64,000 bases of DNA from Runella aurantiaca (lineage in GTDB: Bacteria; Bacteroidota; Bacteroidia; Cytophagales; Spirosomataceae). The stretch lies in the NCBI RefSeq assembly GCF_003339505.1, contig NZ_QPIW01000019.1, positions 62,001-126,000 on the forward strand. The letters run 5' to 3'. A program made the translations under genes and the position numbers. Of this stretch, positions 27,436 through 39,223 are shown piece after piece (positions within the stretch are counted from its first letter, which is position 1; the number at the start of each line of letters is the position of its first letter). Below the pieces are notes generated by a model, which was not told the DNA's origin, did no database searches, and saw only the letters and a list, made by a program, of their open reading frames with translations.

Positions 27436-30400
27436 TTAATTCGCCAATTCGCGTTTGCCACGGCGTGAACCACTGCGCTCGCGTGACTCTGTCACCGTTT
27501 CGAGGTCTTCTTTCGACCCAATGATAAGTTTTTGGTAACGACGAGCACCTGTACCAGCAGGAATTAAGTGACCTACGATCACGTTTTCTTTCAAGCCTTC
27601 GAGGGTATCGCGTTTTCCGCGTACGGCCGCTTCGCTCAATACTTTGGTCGTTTCCTGGAACGACGCCGCAGAGATAAAGCTTTCAGTACCCAAAGACGCT
27701 TGCGTAATACCCATCAGGGTTGGCTGAGCAACCGCAGGTTTGGCATCACGGGCAGTCACCAAACGTTGGTCACGGCGCTTGAGCGTTGAGTTTTCGTCAC
27801 GCAAACGGCGTGCAGAAATCAACATACCCGGTTTGAGAGATTCTGAATCACCAGCATCTTCTACCACTTTCATGTCGAGTACACGGTCGTTTTCTTCGCG
27901 GAATGTCCACTTATCAACGGCCTGCATTTCGAGGAAGTTAGTATCACCTGGATCCATAATTTCAACTTTCTGCATCATTTGGCGTACGATACACTCGATA
28001 TGCTTATCGTTGATTTTTACCCCTTGTAAGCGGTAAACCTCTTGGATTTCGTTTACGAGGTACTCCTGTACAGCGGTTGGCCCTTTGATGGAAAGAATAT
28101 CACTCGGCGTGATGGCTCCGTCAGAAAGCGGCTCACCAGCTTTTACGTAGTCACCGTCCTGTACCAGAATGTGTTTCGACAATGGCACAAGGTATTTTTT
28201 ACGGGTACCGTCTTTTGACTCGATATTGATTTCACGGTTACCACGTTTGATAATACCGTAAATAACCACACCGTCGATTTCCGATACTACCGCAGGGTTA
28301 GACGGGTTACGAGCTTCGAACAATTCTGTTACCCGTGGCAAACCTCCCGTAATATCGCGGGTTTTACCCAACGTACGAGGAATTTTCGCCAACGCCTGAC
28401 CTGTTCTCACCACAGCACCATCTTTGATTACTAGACGTGCGCCTACAGGTAGGTTATAGATTTTCTCTTCAATGTCAGTCAAAAGCGGGCTTTTCCCTTT
28501 CGCCAAAATACCTGGGTTCTTGGTACGGTCACGACTTTCGATGATTACCATTTCCTGGAAGCCCGACTGCTCGTCGATTTCTTCACGGAAAGTAATACCT
28601 TCTTCAATCGCTTCGTATTCGATTACCCCGTTAAATTCTGATAAGATAACGGCGTTGTACGGATCCCAGTTACAAAGTTCTTGTCCTTTGGTTACCTTCT
28701 GTCCTTCTTTTACCAACAATGTAGCCCCGTAAGGTACGTTGTTTGCAATCAGTACTTGTCCGTTGGCTTCGCTGATGATACGAATTTCACCCGAGCGTCC
28801 CATTACGATGGTAGCAGGGTTTCCTTCATTATCAGTAGAATCTACCGTACGCATGTCTTCAAATTCCACTTTACCATCAAACTTGGTTTTGATGGAGGCT
28901 TCCTGCGCAATGTTTTGCGCAACCCCACCCACGTGGAATGTACGAAGGGTCAGCTGGGTACCTGGCTCACCGATTGACTGTGAGGCAATTACCCCAACAG
29001 CTTCGCCGTTTTCTGCCATGCGTCCCGAAGCCAAGTTACGTCCGTAGCATTTCGAGCAAACCCCGTTACGGGTTTCGCAAGTTAATACCGAACGGATTTC
29101 AACGGCTTCAATGCTGGTTTCGTCGATGCGAGATGCAATTTCTTCTGTGATTTCGCTTCCAGAAGCAATGATTAGCTCACCAGTAAGCGGATCTAAAATA
29201 TCGTGAACCGATACACGACCCAAGATACGTTCTGCCAATGGCTCAACGATGTCTTCGTTGTCTTTCAAAGCTGATATTTCAATACCGCGCAGGGTACCGC
29301 AATCTTCTTCGTTTACGACTACATCTTGCGCCACATCGTGCAAACGACGAGTCAGGTAACCTGCATCGGCCGTTTTCAAAGCGGTATCCGCCAAACCTTT
29401 ACGTGCACCGTGGGTAGAAATGAAGTACTCCAATACGTCAAGACCTTCTTTAAAGTTTGACAAAATTGGGTTTTCAATGATTTCACCTACGCCACCTGCC
29501 AAGTTTTTCTGAGGCTTAGCCATCAGACCGCGCATACCACCCAACTGACGTACCTGCTCCCGAGAACCACGCGCTCCCGAGTGCATCATCATATATACTG
29601 AGTTGAATCCTTGCTGATCGTTTTCCAATTGCGTCAGGAGCGTGTTGGCCAACTTGGTGTTGGTACGCGTCCAAACGTCGATGATTTGGTTATAACGCTC
29701 GTTTTCAGTGATTAGACCCATCATGAAGTTATCCATCACACCTTGAACTTCACCCTTGGCTCCGTCGATAAGCTGCCATTTTTCGTCAGGGATTTTGATA
29801 TCACCCAAACCGATTGATAACCCACCTTTGAATGCCGTCTGGAAGCCTAAGTGTTTGATTTCATCCAAGAACTGAGCACAACGTGCGTTACCCGCAATTT
29901 TGAATACGTGACCGATGATTTGTTGCAATTTTTTCTTTGTCAACAATTCATTGATGTATCCTACTGATTCAGGAACAAACTGGTTGAAAAGGATTCGACC
30001 GGCTACGGTATCAATCAATTTCTTCTCCAGCGTACCATCCTCGTTACGAACCGTCACGCGGCATTTGATATGCGCATGTTTCGACAACTTGCCTTCGTTG
30101 ATGGCAATGATGACCTCATCTGCTCCATAAAATATACCACCCTCTCCAATGATTGGAATCTCAGGCGTTGATTTACGTCCTTTTGTTACGTAATACAAGC
30201 CCAAAACCATGTCTTGTGAAGGTACCGTGATTGGCGCACCGTTGGCTGGGTTCAAGATGTTATGTGACGAAAGCATCAACATGGATGCCTCCAAAACTGC
30301 TTCTTGTCCTAGTGGTACGTGAACCGCCATCTGGTCACCGTCAAAGTCAGCGTTGAACGCCGTACAAACGAGTGGGTGCAGCTGAATGGCTTTTCCTTCA

Positions 30401-31767
30401 ATCAACTTAGGTTGGAACGCCTGAATACCCAAACGGTGAAGCGTTGGAGCACGGTTGAGCAACACTGGGTGTCCTTTCAACACGTTTTCCAAAATATCCC
30501 AAACTACAGGGTCTTTGCGGTCAACGATTTTCTTCGCAGATTTTACCGTTTTTACGATTCCGCGTTCAATTAGTTTACGGATAATAAACGGTTTGAATAA
30601 CTCAGCCGCCATGTCTTTAGGAAGTCCGCACTCGTGCAATTTGAGCTCAGGACCTACCACGATTACCGAACGACCAGAATAGTCAACACGCTTACCCAAT
30701 AAGTTTTGACGGAAACGGCCCTGCTTACCTTTCAACATATCGGAAAGGGATTTCAGCGCGCGGTTACCTTCTGAACGAACGGCGTTTACTTTACGGCTGT
30801 TATCAAACAATGAGTCAACCGCTTCTTGCAACATCCGTTTTTCGTTACGCAAAATCACCTCAGGAGCTTTGATTTCGATCAAACGCTTCAATCGGTTGTT
30901 ACGAATAATCACACGGCGGTACAAGTCATTTAAGTCCGACGTGGCAAAACGACCACCATCCAAAGGCACCAATGGCCGCAATTCTGGTGGAATCACAGGC
31001 ACCATACGAATCACCATCCACTCGGGACGGTTTTCGATACGGGTGTTGGCGTCGCGGAGGGCTTCCACTACTTTCAGGCGTTTTAGCGCTTCCGCTTTAC
31101 GCTGTTGTGAGGTATCATTGGCTGCGTTGTGACGCAGTTCGTAAGACAATTCGTCCAATTGTGTCCGTGACAACAACATTTCCAACCCGTCGGCACCCAT
31201 CTTAGCGATGAATTTGTTGGGGTCAGTGTCAGGCAACATTTGGTTTTCGCGTGGCAGTTTGTCCACAATGTCCAAGTATTCATCTTCGGTCAGGAAGTCC
31301 ATTTTATTGACTCCGTCTTCCGCTTTGATACCTGGCTGAACAACTACATAACGCTCGTAATAAATGATTTGGTCCAATTTCTTGGTAGAAAGGCCCAAGA
31401 GATAACCGATTTTGTTTGGCAAGCTACGGAAATACCAGATATGAGCTACGGGCACAACCAACTCGATGTGTCCCATCCGTTCGCGGCGTACTTTTTTCTC
31501 CGTTACTTCAACTCCGCAACGGTCGCAAATAATACCCTTATAACGAATGCGCTTATATTTACCACAGTGACATTCCCAGTCTTTTACCGGTCCGAAGATG
31601 CGCTCGCAGAAAAGTCCGCCCATTTCAGGTTTGTAAGTCCGATAATTGATTGTCTCCGGCTGGGTTACCTCGCCATAAGAGCTCTCCAAGATAGACTCTG
31701 GCGATGCCAAGCTGATGGTAATCCGCGAAAAGTCACTATTGATTTTCTTGTTTTTCTTGAATGACAT
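27436..31767 (-). CDS. rpoC: RNA polymerase beta' subunit
   Basis: 1443 residues, a normal length for Bacteroidota. The N-terminal zinc ribbon ([20 protein letters not shown]) is intact, the absolutely conserved magnesium-binding NADFDGDQM lies near residue 470, the second zinc site appears as [13 protein letters not shown], and the trigger-loop/bridge-helix region is present ([20 protein letters not shown]). It forms the catalytic centre of RNA polymerase with RpoB. It is the last gene of the long ribosomal/RNAP operon, 108 bases after rpoB, with a palindrome in the gap and a strong terminator behind it. Confidence 0.99.
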   Translation of the reverse strand: MSFKKNKKINSDFSRITISLASPESILESSYGEVTQPETINYRTYKPEMGGLFCERIFGPVKDWECHCGKYKRIRYKGIICDRCGVEVTEKKVRRERMGHIELVVPVAHIWYFRSLPNKIGYLLGLSTKKLDQIIYYERYVVVQPGIKAEDGVNKMDFLTEDEYLDIVDKLPRENQMLPDTDPNKFIAKMGADGLEMLLSRTQLDELSYELRHNAANDTSQQRKAEALKRLKVVEALRDANTRIENRPEWMVIRMVPVIPPELRPLVPLDGGRFATSDLNDLYRRVIIRNNRLKRLIEIKAPEVILRNEKRMLQEAVDSLFDNSRKVNAVRSEGNRALKSLSDMLKGKQGRFRQNLLGKRVDYSGRSVIVVGPELKLHECGLPKDMAAELFKPFIIRKLIERGIVKTVKSAKKIVDRKDPVVWDILENVLKGHPVLLNRAPTLHRLGIQAFQPKLIEGKAIQLHPLVCTAFNADFDGDQMAVHVPLGQEAVLEASMLMLSSHNILNPANGAPITVPSQDMVLGLYYVTKGRKSTPEIPIIGEGGIFYGADEVIIAINEGKLSKHAHIKCRVTVRNEDGTLEKKLIDTVAGRILFNQFVPESVGYINELLTKKKLQQIIGHVFKIAGNARCAQFLDEIKHLGFQTAFKGGLSIGLGDIKIPDEKWQLIDGAKGEVQGVMDNFMMGLITENERYNQIIDVWTRTNTKLANTLLTQLENDQQGFNSVYMMMHSGARGSREQVRQLGGMRGLMAKPQKNLAGGVGEIIENPILSNFKEGLDVLEYFISTHGARKGLADTALKTADAGYLTRRLHDVAQDVVVNEEDCGTLRGIEISALKDNEDIVEPLAERILGRVSVHDILDPLTGELIIASGSEITEEIASRIDETSIEAVEIRSVLTCETRNGVCSKCYGRNLASGRMAENGEAVGVIASQSIGEPGTQLTLRTFHVGGVAQNIAQEASIKTKFDGKVEFEDMRTVDSTDNEGNPATIVMGRSGEIRIISEANGQVLIANNVPYGATLLVKEGQKVTKGQELCNWDPYNAVILSEFNGVIEYEAIEEGITFREEIDEQSGFQEMVIIESRDRTKNPGILAKGKSPLLTDIEEKIYNLPVGARLVIKDGAVVRTGQALAKIPRTLGKTRDITGGLPRVTELFEARNPSNPAVVSEIDGVVIYGIIKRGNREINIESKDGTRKKYLVPLSKHILVQDGDYVKAGEPLSDGAITPSDILSIKGPTAVQEYLVNEIQEVYRLQGVKINDKHIECIVRQMMQKVEIMDPGDTNFLEMQAVDKWTFREENDRVLDMKVVEDAGDSESLKPGMLISARRLRDENSTLKRRDQRLVTARDAKPAVAQPTLMGITQASLGTESFISAASFQETTKVLSEAAVRGKRDTLEGLKENVIVGHLIPAGTGARRYQKLIIGSKEDLETVTESRERSGSRRGKRELAN

Positions 31768-31824
31768 TTCGGATATTGTTTTTGTGAAAATGATTTTTGA
31801 AAGCTTCTGACAGAAGTTTTTTTA

Positions 31825-31855
31825 ATTTCCCGAAGGTTTAAAACCTTCGGGAAAT
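31825..31855. repeat. Perfect palindromic hairpin between rpoB and rpoC
   Basis: Perfect arms of 15 bases, ATTTCCCGAAGGTTT (31825-31839) and its complement (31841-31855), around one central base; realistically a 12-bp stem with a 7-base loop. There is no T-run on the minus strand, so it is not a standard terminator. It may attenuate, process or stabilise the rpoB-rpoC mRNA, or be a copy of a short dispersed palindrome. Confidence 0.7.
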
Positions 31856-31875
31856 CACCTCTGAAAAAAGGAAAT

Positions 31876-34800
31876 TTAATCCATTGTGATTTCGAGAGCG
31901 AGACCTCGTAACTCGTGAATCAATACGTTGAATGATTCAGGAATATTTGGTTTCGGAAGGTTTTCACCTTTCACAATCGCTTCGTACGCTTTTGCACGTC
32001 CGATAACGTCATCCGATTTCACGGTCAAAATCTCTTGCAGAATGTGCGACGCTCCAAACGCTTCGAGTGCCCACACTTCCATTTCTCCAAAACGCTGACC
32101 CCCAAACTGGGCTTTACCACCCAATGGTTGCTGCGTAATGAGTGAGTATGGCCCAATCGAACGGGCGTGCATTTTATCATCCACTAAGTGACCTAATTTC
32201 AGCATGTACATGATACCTACTGTTACGTTTTGGTCAAACATATCTCCTGATTGACCATCGTAAAGCGGTGTACGTCCGAATTCAGGAATTCCCGCTTCGT
32301 TCAATTCAGCAACAACTTGATCCTCAGTAGCTCCGTCAAAAATTGGTGTCGCATATTTGCGGCCCAATCTTCTGCCAGCCCAAGCCAAAATGGTTTCATA
32401 AATCTGACCGATGTTCATACGTGAAGGTACCCCAAGTGGGTTCAACACGATGTCCATCGGTGTTCCATCGGCAAGGAAAGGCATATCTTCATCGCGAACG
32501 ATTTTGGCCACAACCCCTTTGTTTCCGTGGCGACCGGCCATTTTATCACCCACTTTCAGCTTGCGCTTCTTAGCGATATATACTTTGGCCAACTTCACGA
32601 TACCCGCAGGGAGTTCGTCTCCAACTTCCAACGTAAAGCGGTCGCGTTTGAAGCGTCCAGCAATTTCGTTGCGACGTTTTTGATAGTTTTTCACCATTTC
32701 AAACAACATCTTGTTGGTAGTAGGATCTTCTGTCCAGCCTTCGATAATTAAATCGCCCAACAAGTTTACTTCTTCCGCAACAACATAACCTGCCTCATCC
32801 CGGTAAGGGTTTTTGTCAGGGAACACGTTATTGATGATGTTAACACGGCTGAATTTCACCCCTTTGCTGATGATATCTTCGCCGAATTTATGTTTTACTC
32901 CCGCACTTGTTTTACCATCGAGAAGTTCCACCATTTTATCAATGATTACTTCACGAAGTTTGGTCAAATCGCGGCTGTAGGCTTTCATTAACACTTTCAA
33001 CTCGTCCTTCTGCTTAACGCGCTCATCACGGCCTGGGCGAGAGAACAGCTTGGTATCAACGACCACACCTTTCATGGATGGAGGTGCTTTACGAGAAGCA
33101 TCTTTTACATCACCCGCTTTGTCACCAAAGATGGCACGCAATAGTTTCTCTTCTGGCGTTGGGTCAGACTCTCCTTTTGGAGTAATCTTACCAATCAAAA
33201 TATCTCCTTCTTTTACTTCTGTTCCGATACGAACGATACCGTTTTCGTCAAGATTCTTAACCGCTTCCTCACTTACGTTCGGAATTTCTGCCGTCAATTC
33301 TTCTTCTCCGCGCTTGGTATCTCGTACTTCCAAATCAAATTCTTCGATGTGGATTGAAGTAAAGATGTCATCACGAACAACTCTCTCTGAGATTACGATA
33401 GCATCCTCAAAGTTGTATCCTTGCCAAGGCATGAAGGCTACAAGTAAGTTACGTCCGAGAGCCAATTCTCCGGCTTCTGTAGCATAACCTTCGCTCAAGA
33501 TATCACCTTTCTCCACTTTTTGGCCTTTCAGCACCATTGGACGAAGGTTGATACAAGTGTCTTGGTTGGTACGACGGAATTTAACCAAGTTGTAAGTAAC
33601 AACATCACTGTCAAAACTTACAAGGCGTTCTTCATGGGTGCGCTCATAGCGAACAACAATTTTGGTTGCGTCCACAAATTCAATCACTCCATTTCCAGTT
33701 GCGACAACCAATGCACGCGAGTCACGGGCAACACGTCCTTCCAAACCAGTACCTACGATAGGTGCCTGAGGGCGGAGAAGAGGCACTGCCTGACGTTGCA
33801 TGTTTGAGCCCATCAAAGCACGGTTGGCATCATCGTGTTCCAAGAATGGAATCATAGAAGCGGCCACCGATACAATCTGGTTAGCGGCAATATCCATCAA
33901 CGACGCCTGCGAAGGATCCACCATTGGGAAGTCACCTTCAAAACGCGTCTTGATTTTATCAATCAGGAAGTTTCCTTTATCATCGACAAACGCATTGGCC
34001 TGCGCGATATAACGTGAATCTTCTTCTTCGGCCGTCAGATAAACCAGTTCATTGGTCAATTTACCATTATCAATCACGCGGTAAGGCGTTTCGATAAAGC
34101 CCATGCTGTTTGTTTTGGCATACACGCAAAGGGAAGAAATCAAACCGATGTTTGGACCTTCAGGAGTTTCAATCGTACAAAGACGTCCGTAGTGCGTATA
34201 GTGAACGTCACGAACCTCAAAACCAGCGCGCTCGCGGCTCAAACCACCTGGCCCTAGTGCAGACATACGACGCTTGTGCGTAATTTCTGCCAGAGGGTTG
34301 GTCTGGTCCATAAACTGCGACAACTGGTTTGTACCAAAGAATGAGTTAATAACCGACGATAATGTACGGGCATTAATCAAATCAATCGGTTTAAAGTCCT
34401 CGTTATCCCGAACGTTCATACGCTCTTTGATGGTACGAGACATACGCGCCAAACCTACCCCAAACTGGGCCCATAGCTGCTCTCCCACGGTACGAACACG
34501 ACGGTTCGACAAGTGGTCAATATCATCCACAACGGCTTTGGCATTGATAAGGCCGATTAAGTATTTTACAATGGAAACAATGTCTTGGGTGGTTAACACC
34601 TTGGTTGACATTGAAATATCCAATTGTAATTTTTTATTTACTCGGTAGCGTCCTACATCTCCTAGGTCATAACGCTTATCTGAGAAGAACAGGCTTTGAA
34701 TTACTTCGCGGGCCGTTTGTTCGTCAGGAGCTTCTGCGTTACGCAATTGGCGATAAATCTGCTCAACCGCTTCTTTTTCTGAGTTAGAACTATCTTTTTG

Positions 34801-35733
34801 CAGCGTATTATAGATGATATTGTAATCCGCCATGTTCATATCCTCACGGTGCAGAATGATAGATTTCTGTCCTGAGTCAAGGATTACGTCCAAGTCATCG
34901 GCTGATACAATAGAATCACGCTCCAGCAAAACTTCGTTACGGCTGATAGATACCACTTCACCAGTATCTTCATCTACGAAGTCTTCCGTCCATGTGCGCA
35001 AAACCCGCGCCGCCAAACGACGACCAACGGCTTTTTTCAAGCTTGCTTGAGTCGCTGGAATTTCTTCCGAAAGTTCAAACAAATCAAGGATTTCTTTGTC
35101 TGAACCAAAGCCAATCGCGCGCAAAAGGGTAGTAACGGGGAATTTCTTTTTCCGGTCAATGTACGCATACATTACGTTGTTGACGTCGGTTGAGAATTCA
35201 ATCCATGACCCTTTGAATGGAATAATACGGGCAGAATATAGTTTTGTTCCGTTGGTGTGTTTGCTCATTGAGAAAAACACGCCCGGTGAACGGTGCAATT
35301 GTGAAACAATAACACGCTCGGCGCCATTGATAACAAAAGAACCTTTGACGGTCATGTAAGGGATTGCTCCCAAAAACACTTCCTGCTCAATGGTTTCAAA
35401 ATCTTCGTTGTCGGCATCATTACACTTAAGGCGCAATTTTGCTTTCAACGGCACAGAATACGTTAATCCGCGAGAGATACACTCATCTACCGAATATTTT
35501 GGTGGATCAAGTGCATAATCGACAAATTCAAGTACGAAGTTTTCGCGGGAATCTGAAATAGGAAAGTTTTCCTGAAATACTTTATACAAGCCTTCTTTGT
35601 GGCGCTCTTCAGATGCAGTATCTAAATTAACGAATTCACGATAAGAACGAACTTGTACATCCAGGAAGTCCGGATAGTCAATAACAGGCTTGATCCGGGC
35701 GAAATTTTTACGTGGAGGTTGTTTGGTTACCAA
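31876..35733 (-). CDS. rpoB: RNA polymerase beta subunit
   Basis: 1285 residues. Hallmarks include the rifampicin-region [17 protein letters not shown] and [13 protein letters not shown], the catalytic-site [28 protein letters not shown], and the C-terminal [21 protein letters not shown]. The rifampicin cluster looks wild-type. The only start consistent with the conserved N-terminus ([16 protein letters not shown]) is a TTG at 35731-35733; no ATG or GTG lies in frame before the upstream stop. The 290-base gap to rplL contains a hairpin that may attenuate transcription, as between rplL and rpoB in other bacteria. Confidence 0.98.
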   Translation of the reverse strand: MVTKQPPRKNFARIKPVIDYPDFLDVQVRSYREFVNLDTASEERHKEGLYKVFQENFPISDSRENFVLEFVDYALDPPKYSVDECISRGLTYSVPLKAKLRLKCNDADNEDFETIEQEVFLGAIPYMTVKGSFVINGAERVIVSQLHRSPGVFFSMSKHTNGTKLYSARIIPFKGSWIEFSTDVNNVMYAYIDRKKKFPVTTLLRAIGFGSDKEILDLFELSEEIPATQASLKKAVGRRLAARVLRTWTEDFVDEDTGEVVSISRNEVLLERDSIVSADDLDVILDSGQKSIILHREDMNMADYNIIYNTLQKDSSNSEKEAVEQIYRQLRNAEAPDEQTAREVIQSLFFSDKRYDLGDVGRYRVNKKLQLDISMSTKVLTTQDIVSIVKYLIGLINAKAVVDDIDHLSNRRVRTVGEQLWAQFGVGLARMSRTIKERMNVRDNEDFKPIDLINARTLSSVINSFFGTNQLSQFMDQTNPLAEITHKRRMSALGPGGLSRERAGFEVRDVHYTHYGRLCTIETPEGPNIGLISSLCVYAKTNSMGFIETPYRVIDNGKLTNELVYLTAEEEDSRYIAQANAFVDDKGNFLIDKIKTRFEGDFPMVDPSQASLMDIAANQIVSVAASMIPFLEHDDANRALMGSNMQRQAVPLLRPQAPIVGTGLEGRVARDSRALVVATGNGVIEFVDATKIVVRYERTHEERLVSFDSDVVTYNLVKFRRTNQDTCINLRPMVLKGQKVEKGDILSEGYATEAGELALGRNLLVAFMPWQGYNFEDAIVISERVVRDDIFTSIHIEEFDLEVRDTKRGEEELTAEIPNVSEEAVKNLDENGIVRIGTEVKEGDILIGKITPKGESDPTPEEKLLRAIFGDKAGDVKDASRKAPPSMKGVVVDTKLFSRPGRDERVKQKDELKVLMKAYSRDLTKLREVIIDKMVELLDGKTSAGVKHKFGEDIISKGVKFSRVNIINNVFPDKNPYRDEAGYVVAEEVNLLGDLIIEGWTEDPTTNKMLFEMVKNYQKRRNEIAGRFKRDRFTLEVGDELPAGIVKLAKVYIAKKRKLKVGDKMAGRHGNKGVVAKIVRDEDMPFLADGTPMDIVLNPLGVPSRMNIGQIYETILAWAGRRLGRKYATPIFDGATEDQVVAELNEAGIPEFGRTPLYDGQSGDMFDQNVTVGIMYMLKLGHLVDDKMHARSIGPYSLITQQPLGGKAQFGGQRFGEMEVWALEAFGASHILQEILTVKSDDVIGRAKAYEAIVKGENLPKPNIPESFNVLIHELRGLALEITMD

Positions 35734-36023
35734 GGCTTTATAAGTTTTTTTGGTGGATAGAGCCCAACGTCAGTGTGACAATGTATAACGCTGGAAATCA
35801 ATGATTAGTTTACAAAAAACTTAGCACGCCTCGTAGTTTTCAAAAAGTTTTCATCCCTCTGCATCGCTCCTACGAGTGGCGAAGTGTTTCAGATGAAACT
35901 CAACTCTCATCCCCAACGGAGAGTTTTAAAGGAGTCCCCTTTGGGGTAAGGGGCTTAAAACAGGAAAAGACCTGACGCAAGGTCAGGCCTATCCCTAAGG
36001 AATTTGGATGTTGAAAATAGAAA
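35734..36023 (-). promoter_or_regulatory. rplL-rpoB intergenic leader with partial terminator
   Basis: A 290-base untranslated stretch. Just after rplL, CCTGAC (35971-35976) and GTCAGG (35982-35987) form a hairpin that on the minus strand is followed by TCTTTTCC, a weak terminator suited to partial read-through. Further on, a low-complexity block (about 35898-35960, CCCCAACGGAGAG ... CCCCTTTGGGGTAAGGGG) looks like a short dispersed-repeat remnant. No gene is visible. A secondary promoter for rpoB cannot be excluded, but no consensus match was found. Confidence 0.55.
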
Positions 36024-36404
36024 TTACTTAACTTCTACTTCAGCACCAGCTTCTTCCAATTGTTTTTTCAAAGCTTCTGCTTCGTCTTTAGAAACACCTT
36101 CTTTCAAAGGTTTCGGAGCTCCGTCAACGAGTTCTTTCGCTTCTTTCAAGCCAAGGCCTGTCAAATCTTTAACAAGTTTCACAACTTGAAGCTTAGCGGC
36201 TCCTGCTGCTTTCAAGATTACGTCAAAAGAAGTTTTTTCTTCTACTACAGGAGCTGCATCACCACCACCTGCGGCTGCTACCATTACAGGAGCTGCTGCT
36301 GCGGGTTCGATACCATACTCATCTTTCAAGATTGCTGCAAGTTCGTTTACTTCTTTTACAGTAAGATTAACAAGTTGCTCAGCGAATGCTTTCAAATCTG
36401 CCAT
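36024..36404 (-). CDS. rplL: Ribosomal protein bL12 (L7/L12)
   Basis: 126 residues. N-terminal dimerisation helices ([23 protein letters not shown]), an Ala/Gly-rich hinge (about 35-55), and the C-terminal factor-binding domain ([35 protein letters not shown] split by the usual helices). It forms the stalk that recruits translation GTPases. 113 bases after rplJ. Confidence 0.98.
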   Translation of the reverse strand: MADLKAFAEQLVNLTVKEVNELAAILKDEYGIEPAAAAPVMVAAAGGGDAAPVVEEKTSFDVILKAAGAAKLQVVKLVKDLTGLGLKEAKELVDGAPKPLKEGVSKDEAEALKKQLEEAGAEVEVK

Positions 36405-36517
36405 TTTATTGAAAGTTAAAATTGTTTCTGTTTATGTTTTGATTGATTAATATTTGCTGCTGTTGTCAGTCGTAAAAAATACGTTCCAAAAGCAACGTCT
36501 TGGTCAAAGACGATGGA

Positions 36518-37051
36518 TTATCCTTCGCGTTCTGACAAAGTTTTGAGGATACCAGCCAATTTTCCTCCGCTGCTTTGCAATGCCGATACGACATTTTTGG
36601 CAGGTGATTGCAATAGACCAATAATTTCCCCGATTAATTCCTGTTTTGACTTCAGGGTCAAGAGCGTGTCAAGTTGATCAGCACCGATGAAAAGGCTATA
36701 TTCAACTGAAGCACCTTTAAGCTTCAATTTGTCATTGCCTGATTCTTTACGGAATTCTTTGATCAATTTTGCCGCAGCTTTACCTGACTCCGGATGGAAC
36801 ATGATTCCTGAAAAACCCTTCAAAACGGTATCGTTAAAAGAAGTATAATCAGTATCTAATGTTTCCAATGCTTTTGCAATCAGCGTATTTTTAAAGACAC
36901 GATACTCCACGCCTTGTGTAAAACACTTACGGCGCAGATTGTTTGTTTCACCCACTGTCATGCCGGTAGCATCAACAATATAGAAATAAGGTATCGCCTT
37001 GAACTTCTCGCTGAGTTCGTCTATGATAACGGCTTTTTCTTCGCGTGTCAT
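36518..37051 (-). CDS. rplJ: Ribosomal protein uL10
   Basis: 177 residues, normal length. N-terminal rRNA/L11-binding domain (MTREEKAVIIDELSEKF, then YRVFKNTLIAKAL) and a C-terminal helix that anchors L7/L12 dimers. The start is 2 bases after the rplA stop, so translation is likely coupled and there is no room for the long L10 autoregulatory leader found upstream of rplJ in E. coli. Confidence 0.98.
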   Translation of the reverse strand: MTREEKAVIIDELSEKFKAIPYFYIVDATGMTVGETNNLRRKCFTQGVEYRVFKNTLIAKALETLDTDYTSFNDTVLKGFSGIMFHPESGKAAAKLIKEFRKESGNDKLKLKGASVEYSLFIGADQLDTLLTLKSKQELIGEIIGLLQSPAKNVVSALQSSGGKLAGILKTLSEREG

Positions 37052-37053
37052 AA

Positions 37054-37752
37054 TTATATTCCTGCAATCGTGCTTTTATCAATCACTACACCCGGACTCA
37101 TTGTACTCGATAGGTGTACGGTTTTTACATAGGTACCTTTAGCCGAAGATGGTTTGAGCTTCATCAAAGTAGCAATCAATTCTTGGGCGTTTTGGGCAAT
37201 TTTATCAGAACCAAAAGACACACGGCCAATGCTGGTATGGATAATACCGAACTTATCAACCTTGAAGTCAATTTTACCCGCTTTTACCTCTTTTACAGCC
37301 TTACCGACTTCAAGGGTTACAGTTCCTGATTTAGGGTTTGGCATCAAACCGCGAGGTCCTAAGATTTTACCTAATTTACCGATTTTAGCCATTACAGTAG
37401 GCATCGTGATAATCACGTCCACGTCTGTCCAGCCTTGTTCGATTTTTTTTACGTATTCATCCAAACCTACATAATCAGCACCTGCCTCTTTGGCTTCGGC
37501 TTCTTTATCAGGAGAGCAAAGTACCAAAACGCGTACTTCACGACCTGTACCGTGCGGTAAGGCCACCACACCGCGAACCATCTGGTCTGCTTTGCGGGGG
37601 TCAACACCCAAGCGAACATCAATATCTACTGAAGCATCAAACTTAGTATACGAGATGTCTTTCAGAATTTCTGCTGCTTTTTCGAACGAATACTCCTGGC
37701 TGGAGTCATATTTCGCTAAAGCATCTTTTCTTTTTTTAGTCAATTTTGCCAT
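37054..37752 (-). CDS. rplA: Ribosomal protein uL1
   Basis: 232 residues with the two-domain L1 pattern: [25 protein letters not shown] and the central [17 protein letters not shown] signature. It builds the L1 stalk and in many bacteria represses its own operon by binding mRNA ahead of rplK. It follows rplK by 30 bases. Confidence 0.98.
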   Translation of the reverse strand: MAKLTKKRKDALAKYDSSQEYSFEKAAEILKDISYTKFDASVDIDVRLGVDPRKADQMVRGVVALPHGTGREVRVLVLCSPDKEAEAKEAGADYVGLDEYVKKIEQGWTDVDVIITMPTVMAKIGKLGKILGPRGLMPNPKSGTVTLEVGKAVKEVKAGKIDFKVDKFGIIHTSIGRVSFGSDKIAQNAQELIATLMKLKPSSAKGTYVKTVHLSSTMSPGVVIDKSTIAGI

Positions 37753-37782
37753 TGTTCAAAATGTCTTTACGTCCGCTTGTGA

Positions 37783-38226
37783 TTAGTTATCCCAAGGAGC
37801 TTGCCCTGATACTGTAATACCCATACTACGCGCCGTTCCCGCAATCATTTTCATTGCAGACTCAATTGTGAAGCAGTTCAAATCTGGCATTTTGGTTTCA
37901 GCGATTACTTTCACTTGATCCCAACTTACCGATCCTACTTTTTTACGGTTTGGCTCAGCCGAACCGAGTTTCACTTTTGCAGCCTCCATAAGCATAATGG
38001 GAGCCGGTGGAGTTTTGATGACAAATTCAAATGATTTGTCTTTGTAGTATGTAATTACTACGGGCAATACCATTCCCATTTTGTCCTGCGTACGACCGTT
38101 AAATTGCTTGCAGAACTCCATGATGTTCAAACCTTTCGAACCTAATGCGGGTCCGATTGGGGGAGAAGGATTGGCCTGGCCACCTTTCACTTGCAGTTTG
38201 ACGTAACCTGCTACTTCTTTCGCCAT
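37783..38226 (-). CDS. rplK: Ribosomal protein uL11
   Basis: 147 residues. The proline-rich hinge [21 protein letters not shown] and the C-terminal rRNA-binding domain ending [13 protein letters not shown] are diagnostic. It binds the GTPase-associated 23S rRNA. It follows nusG after a 100-base gap containing a hairpin. Confidence 0.98.
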   Translation of the reverse strand: MAKEVAGYVKLQVKGGQANPSPPIGPALGSKGLNIMEFCKQFNGRTQDKMGMVLPVVITYYKDKSFEFVIKTPPAPIMLMEAAKVKLGSAEPNRKKVGSVSWDQVKVIAETKMPDLNCFTIESAMKMIAGTARSMGITVSGQAPWDN

Positions 38227-38275
38227 CGTTATTAAACGTTTAAGTTGGCGTTACCGGTTCAAGCGTACGGCTGAC

Positions 38276-38300
38276 AGACGAAAGTGGAAGCTTTTCGTCT
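38276..38300 (-). promoter_or_regulatory. Hairpin in the nusG-rplK leader
   Basis: Arms AGACGAAA (38276-38283) and TTTCGTCT (38293-38300) with a 9-base loop and no T-run, about 50 bases before the rplK start. In E. coli L1 represses this operon from a structure in the same place, so an L1 translational operator is possible; the L1-box sequence itself was not verified. Confidence 0.35.
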
Positions 38301-38326
38301 CGTACTCCCGGCAACATTCTGATAAA

Positions 38327-38881
38327 TCAGCTTTCTTTTTCTACTTGTGCGTAACTCAGCTCCACGGGCGTACTACGCCCGAATATTTTTACAACGACAT
38401 TTAGCTTCTTCTTGTCGTCAAAAATTTCTTCAACTGTACCGATAAATCCGCTGAAAGGCCCGTCTATAATTTTGACGCTTTCGCCTTTCATGAAACTTAC
38501 TTTCGGTGCTTCAACTTCTTCTACTGCGTCTTCTACTTTACCCAGAATCCGATTAATCTCGGCTTGCCGCAACGGCACTGGCACTTTAGAATTCCCAGTA
38601 GTATTACCCAGAAAACCTAAAACACCTGGCATAGTAGTAATCAAGTGATAAGCATCACCCTTAGACAAATCAGCAGAAATGATGATGTAACCTGGGAAAA
38701 AATTCTTTTCACGTATCCGTTTTTTACCGTTACGCATTTCAACAATTTTCTCGGTTGGAATCAGGATTTCAGGAATTGACTCTTGAATACCTTGTCTGGT
38801 GATTTCGTTTTCGAGATAAGTTTTAATCTTTTTCTCCTGACCAGACACTGCCCGGATAACATACCAATTCAGATTGCTCAT
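38327..38881 (-). CDS. nusG: Transcription elongation/antitermination factor
   Basis: 184 residues. The NGN domain opens NWYVIRAVSGQEKKIKTYLE, with the FFPGYIII core and the helix MPGVLGFLG; the C-terminal KOW domain holds GESVKIIDGPFSGFIGTVEEI. It binds RNA polymerase clamp and couples it to Rho or ribosomal S10. It lies 36 bases downstream of secE in the conserved order. Confidence 0.98.
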   Translation of the reverse strand: MSNLNWYVIRAVSGQEKKIKTYLENEITRQGIQESIPEILIPTEKIVEMRNGKKRIREKNFFPGYIIISADLSKGDAYHLITTMPGVLGFLGNTTGNSKVPVPLRQAEINRILGKVEDAVEEVEAPKVSFMKGESVKIIDGPFSGFIGTVEEIFDDKKKLNVVVKIFGRSTPVELSYAQVEKES

Positions 38882-38917
38882 ACCTGCTCAATGTTTGGGT
38901 GACAGGGACAAATACCC

Positions 38918-39109
38918 TTAAAATGACTGATAAATAAAAGAGAGGGCATTCTCGAAGATGAAGTCCATAAGACCTACCACGGCAGCGAAGATTAACGACC
39001 CCAACAGTACCAAAGTAGTGCTAGACTGTAAATCTGTAAGTTTGGGCCATGTGACATTATGTCTTACCTCGTCCCAGGAGGCGGTTACGAATTCTATAAA
39101 TGAGTTCAT
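38918..39109 (-). CDS. secE: SecE subunit of the Sec translocase
   Basis: 63 residues from ATG 39109 (MNSFIEFVTASWDEVRHNVTWPK); an in-frame TTG three codons upstream is less likely. A conserved amphipathic helix with WDEV..VTWP precedes one membrane-spanning helix (LVLLGSLIFAAVVGLMDFIF), the short single-span form of SecE. It stabilises SecY. It lies 16 bases after the tRNA-Trp gene, which is the classical trpT-secE-nusG order. Confidence 0.96.
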   Translation of the reverse strand: MNSFIEFVTASWDEVRHNVTWPKLTDLQSSTTLVLLGSLIFAAVVGLMDFIFENALSFIYQSF

Positions 39110-39125
39110 TTTGCGCAAAAAATAG

Positions 39126-39196
39126 CACGGGCACCAGGACTCGAACCCAGACCGACGGTTTTGGAGACCGTAGTTCTACCTTTAAACTATGCCCGT
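39126..39196 (-). tRNA. tRNA-Trp (CCA)
   Basis: 71 bases. Minus strand starts ACGGGCA, pairing with TGCCCGT at the 3' end plus a G discriminator. The anticodon loop CTCCAAA gives anticodon CCA, and the T-arm contains GGTTCGAGTCC. No CCA end is encoded. It heads the secE-nusG unit. Confidence 0.96.
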
Positions 39197-39223
39197 GTAA
39201 AGATGTCTTTTCAAATCGGACTG

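Noticed and set aside
27436-35733. Many open frames on the plus strand opposite rpoC and rpoB
   Set aside because: They have no recognisable domains and mirror the codon structure of rpoB/rpoC; they are shadows of the real genes.
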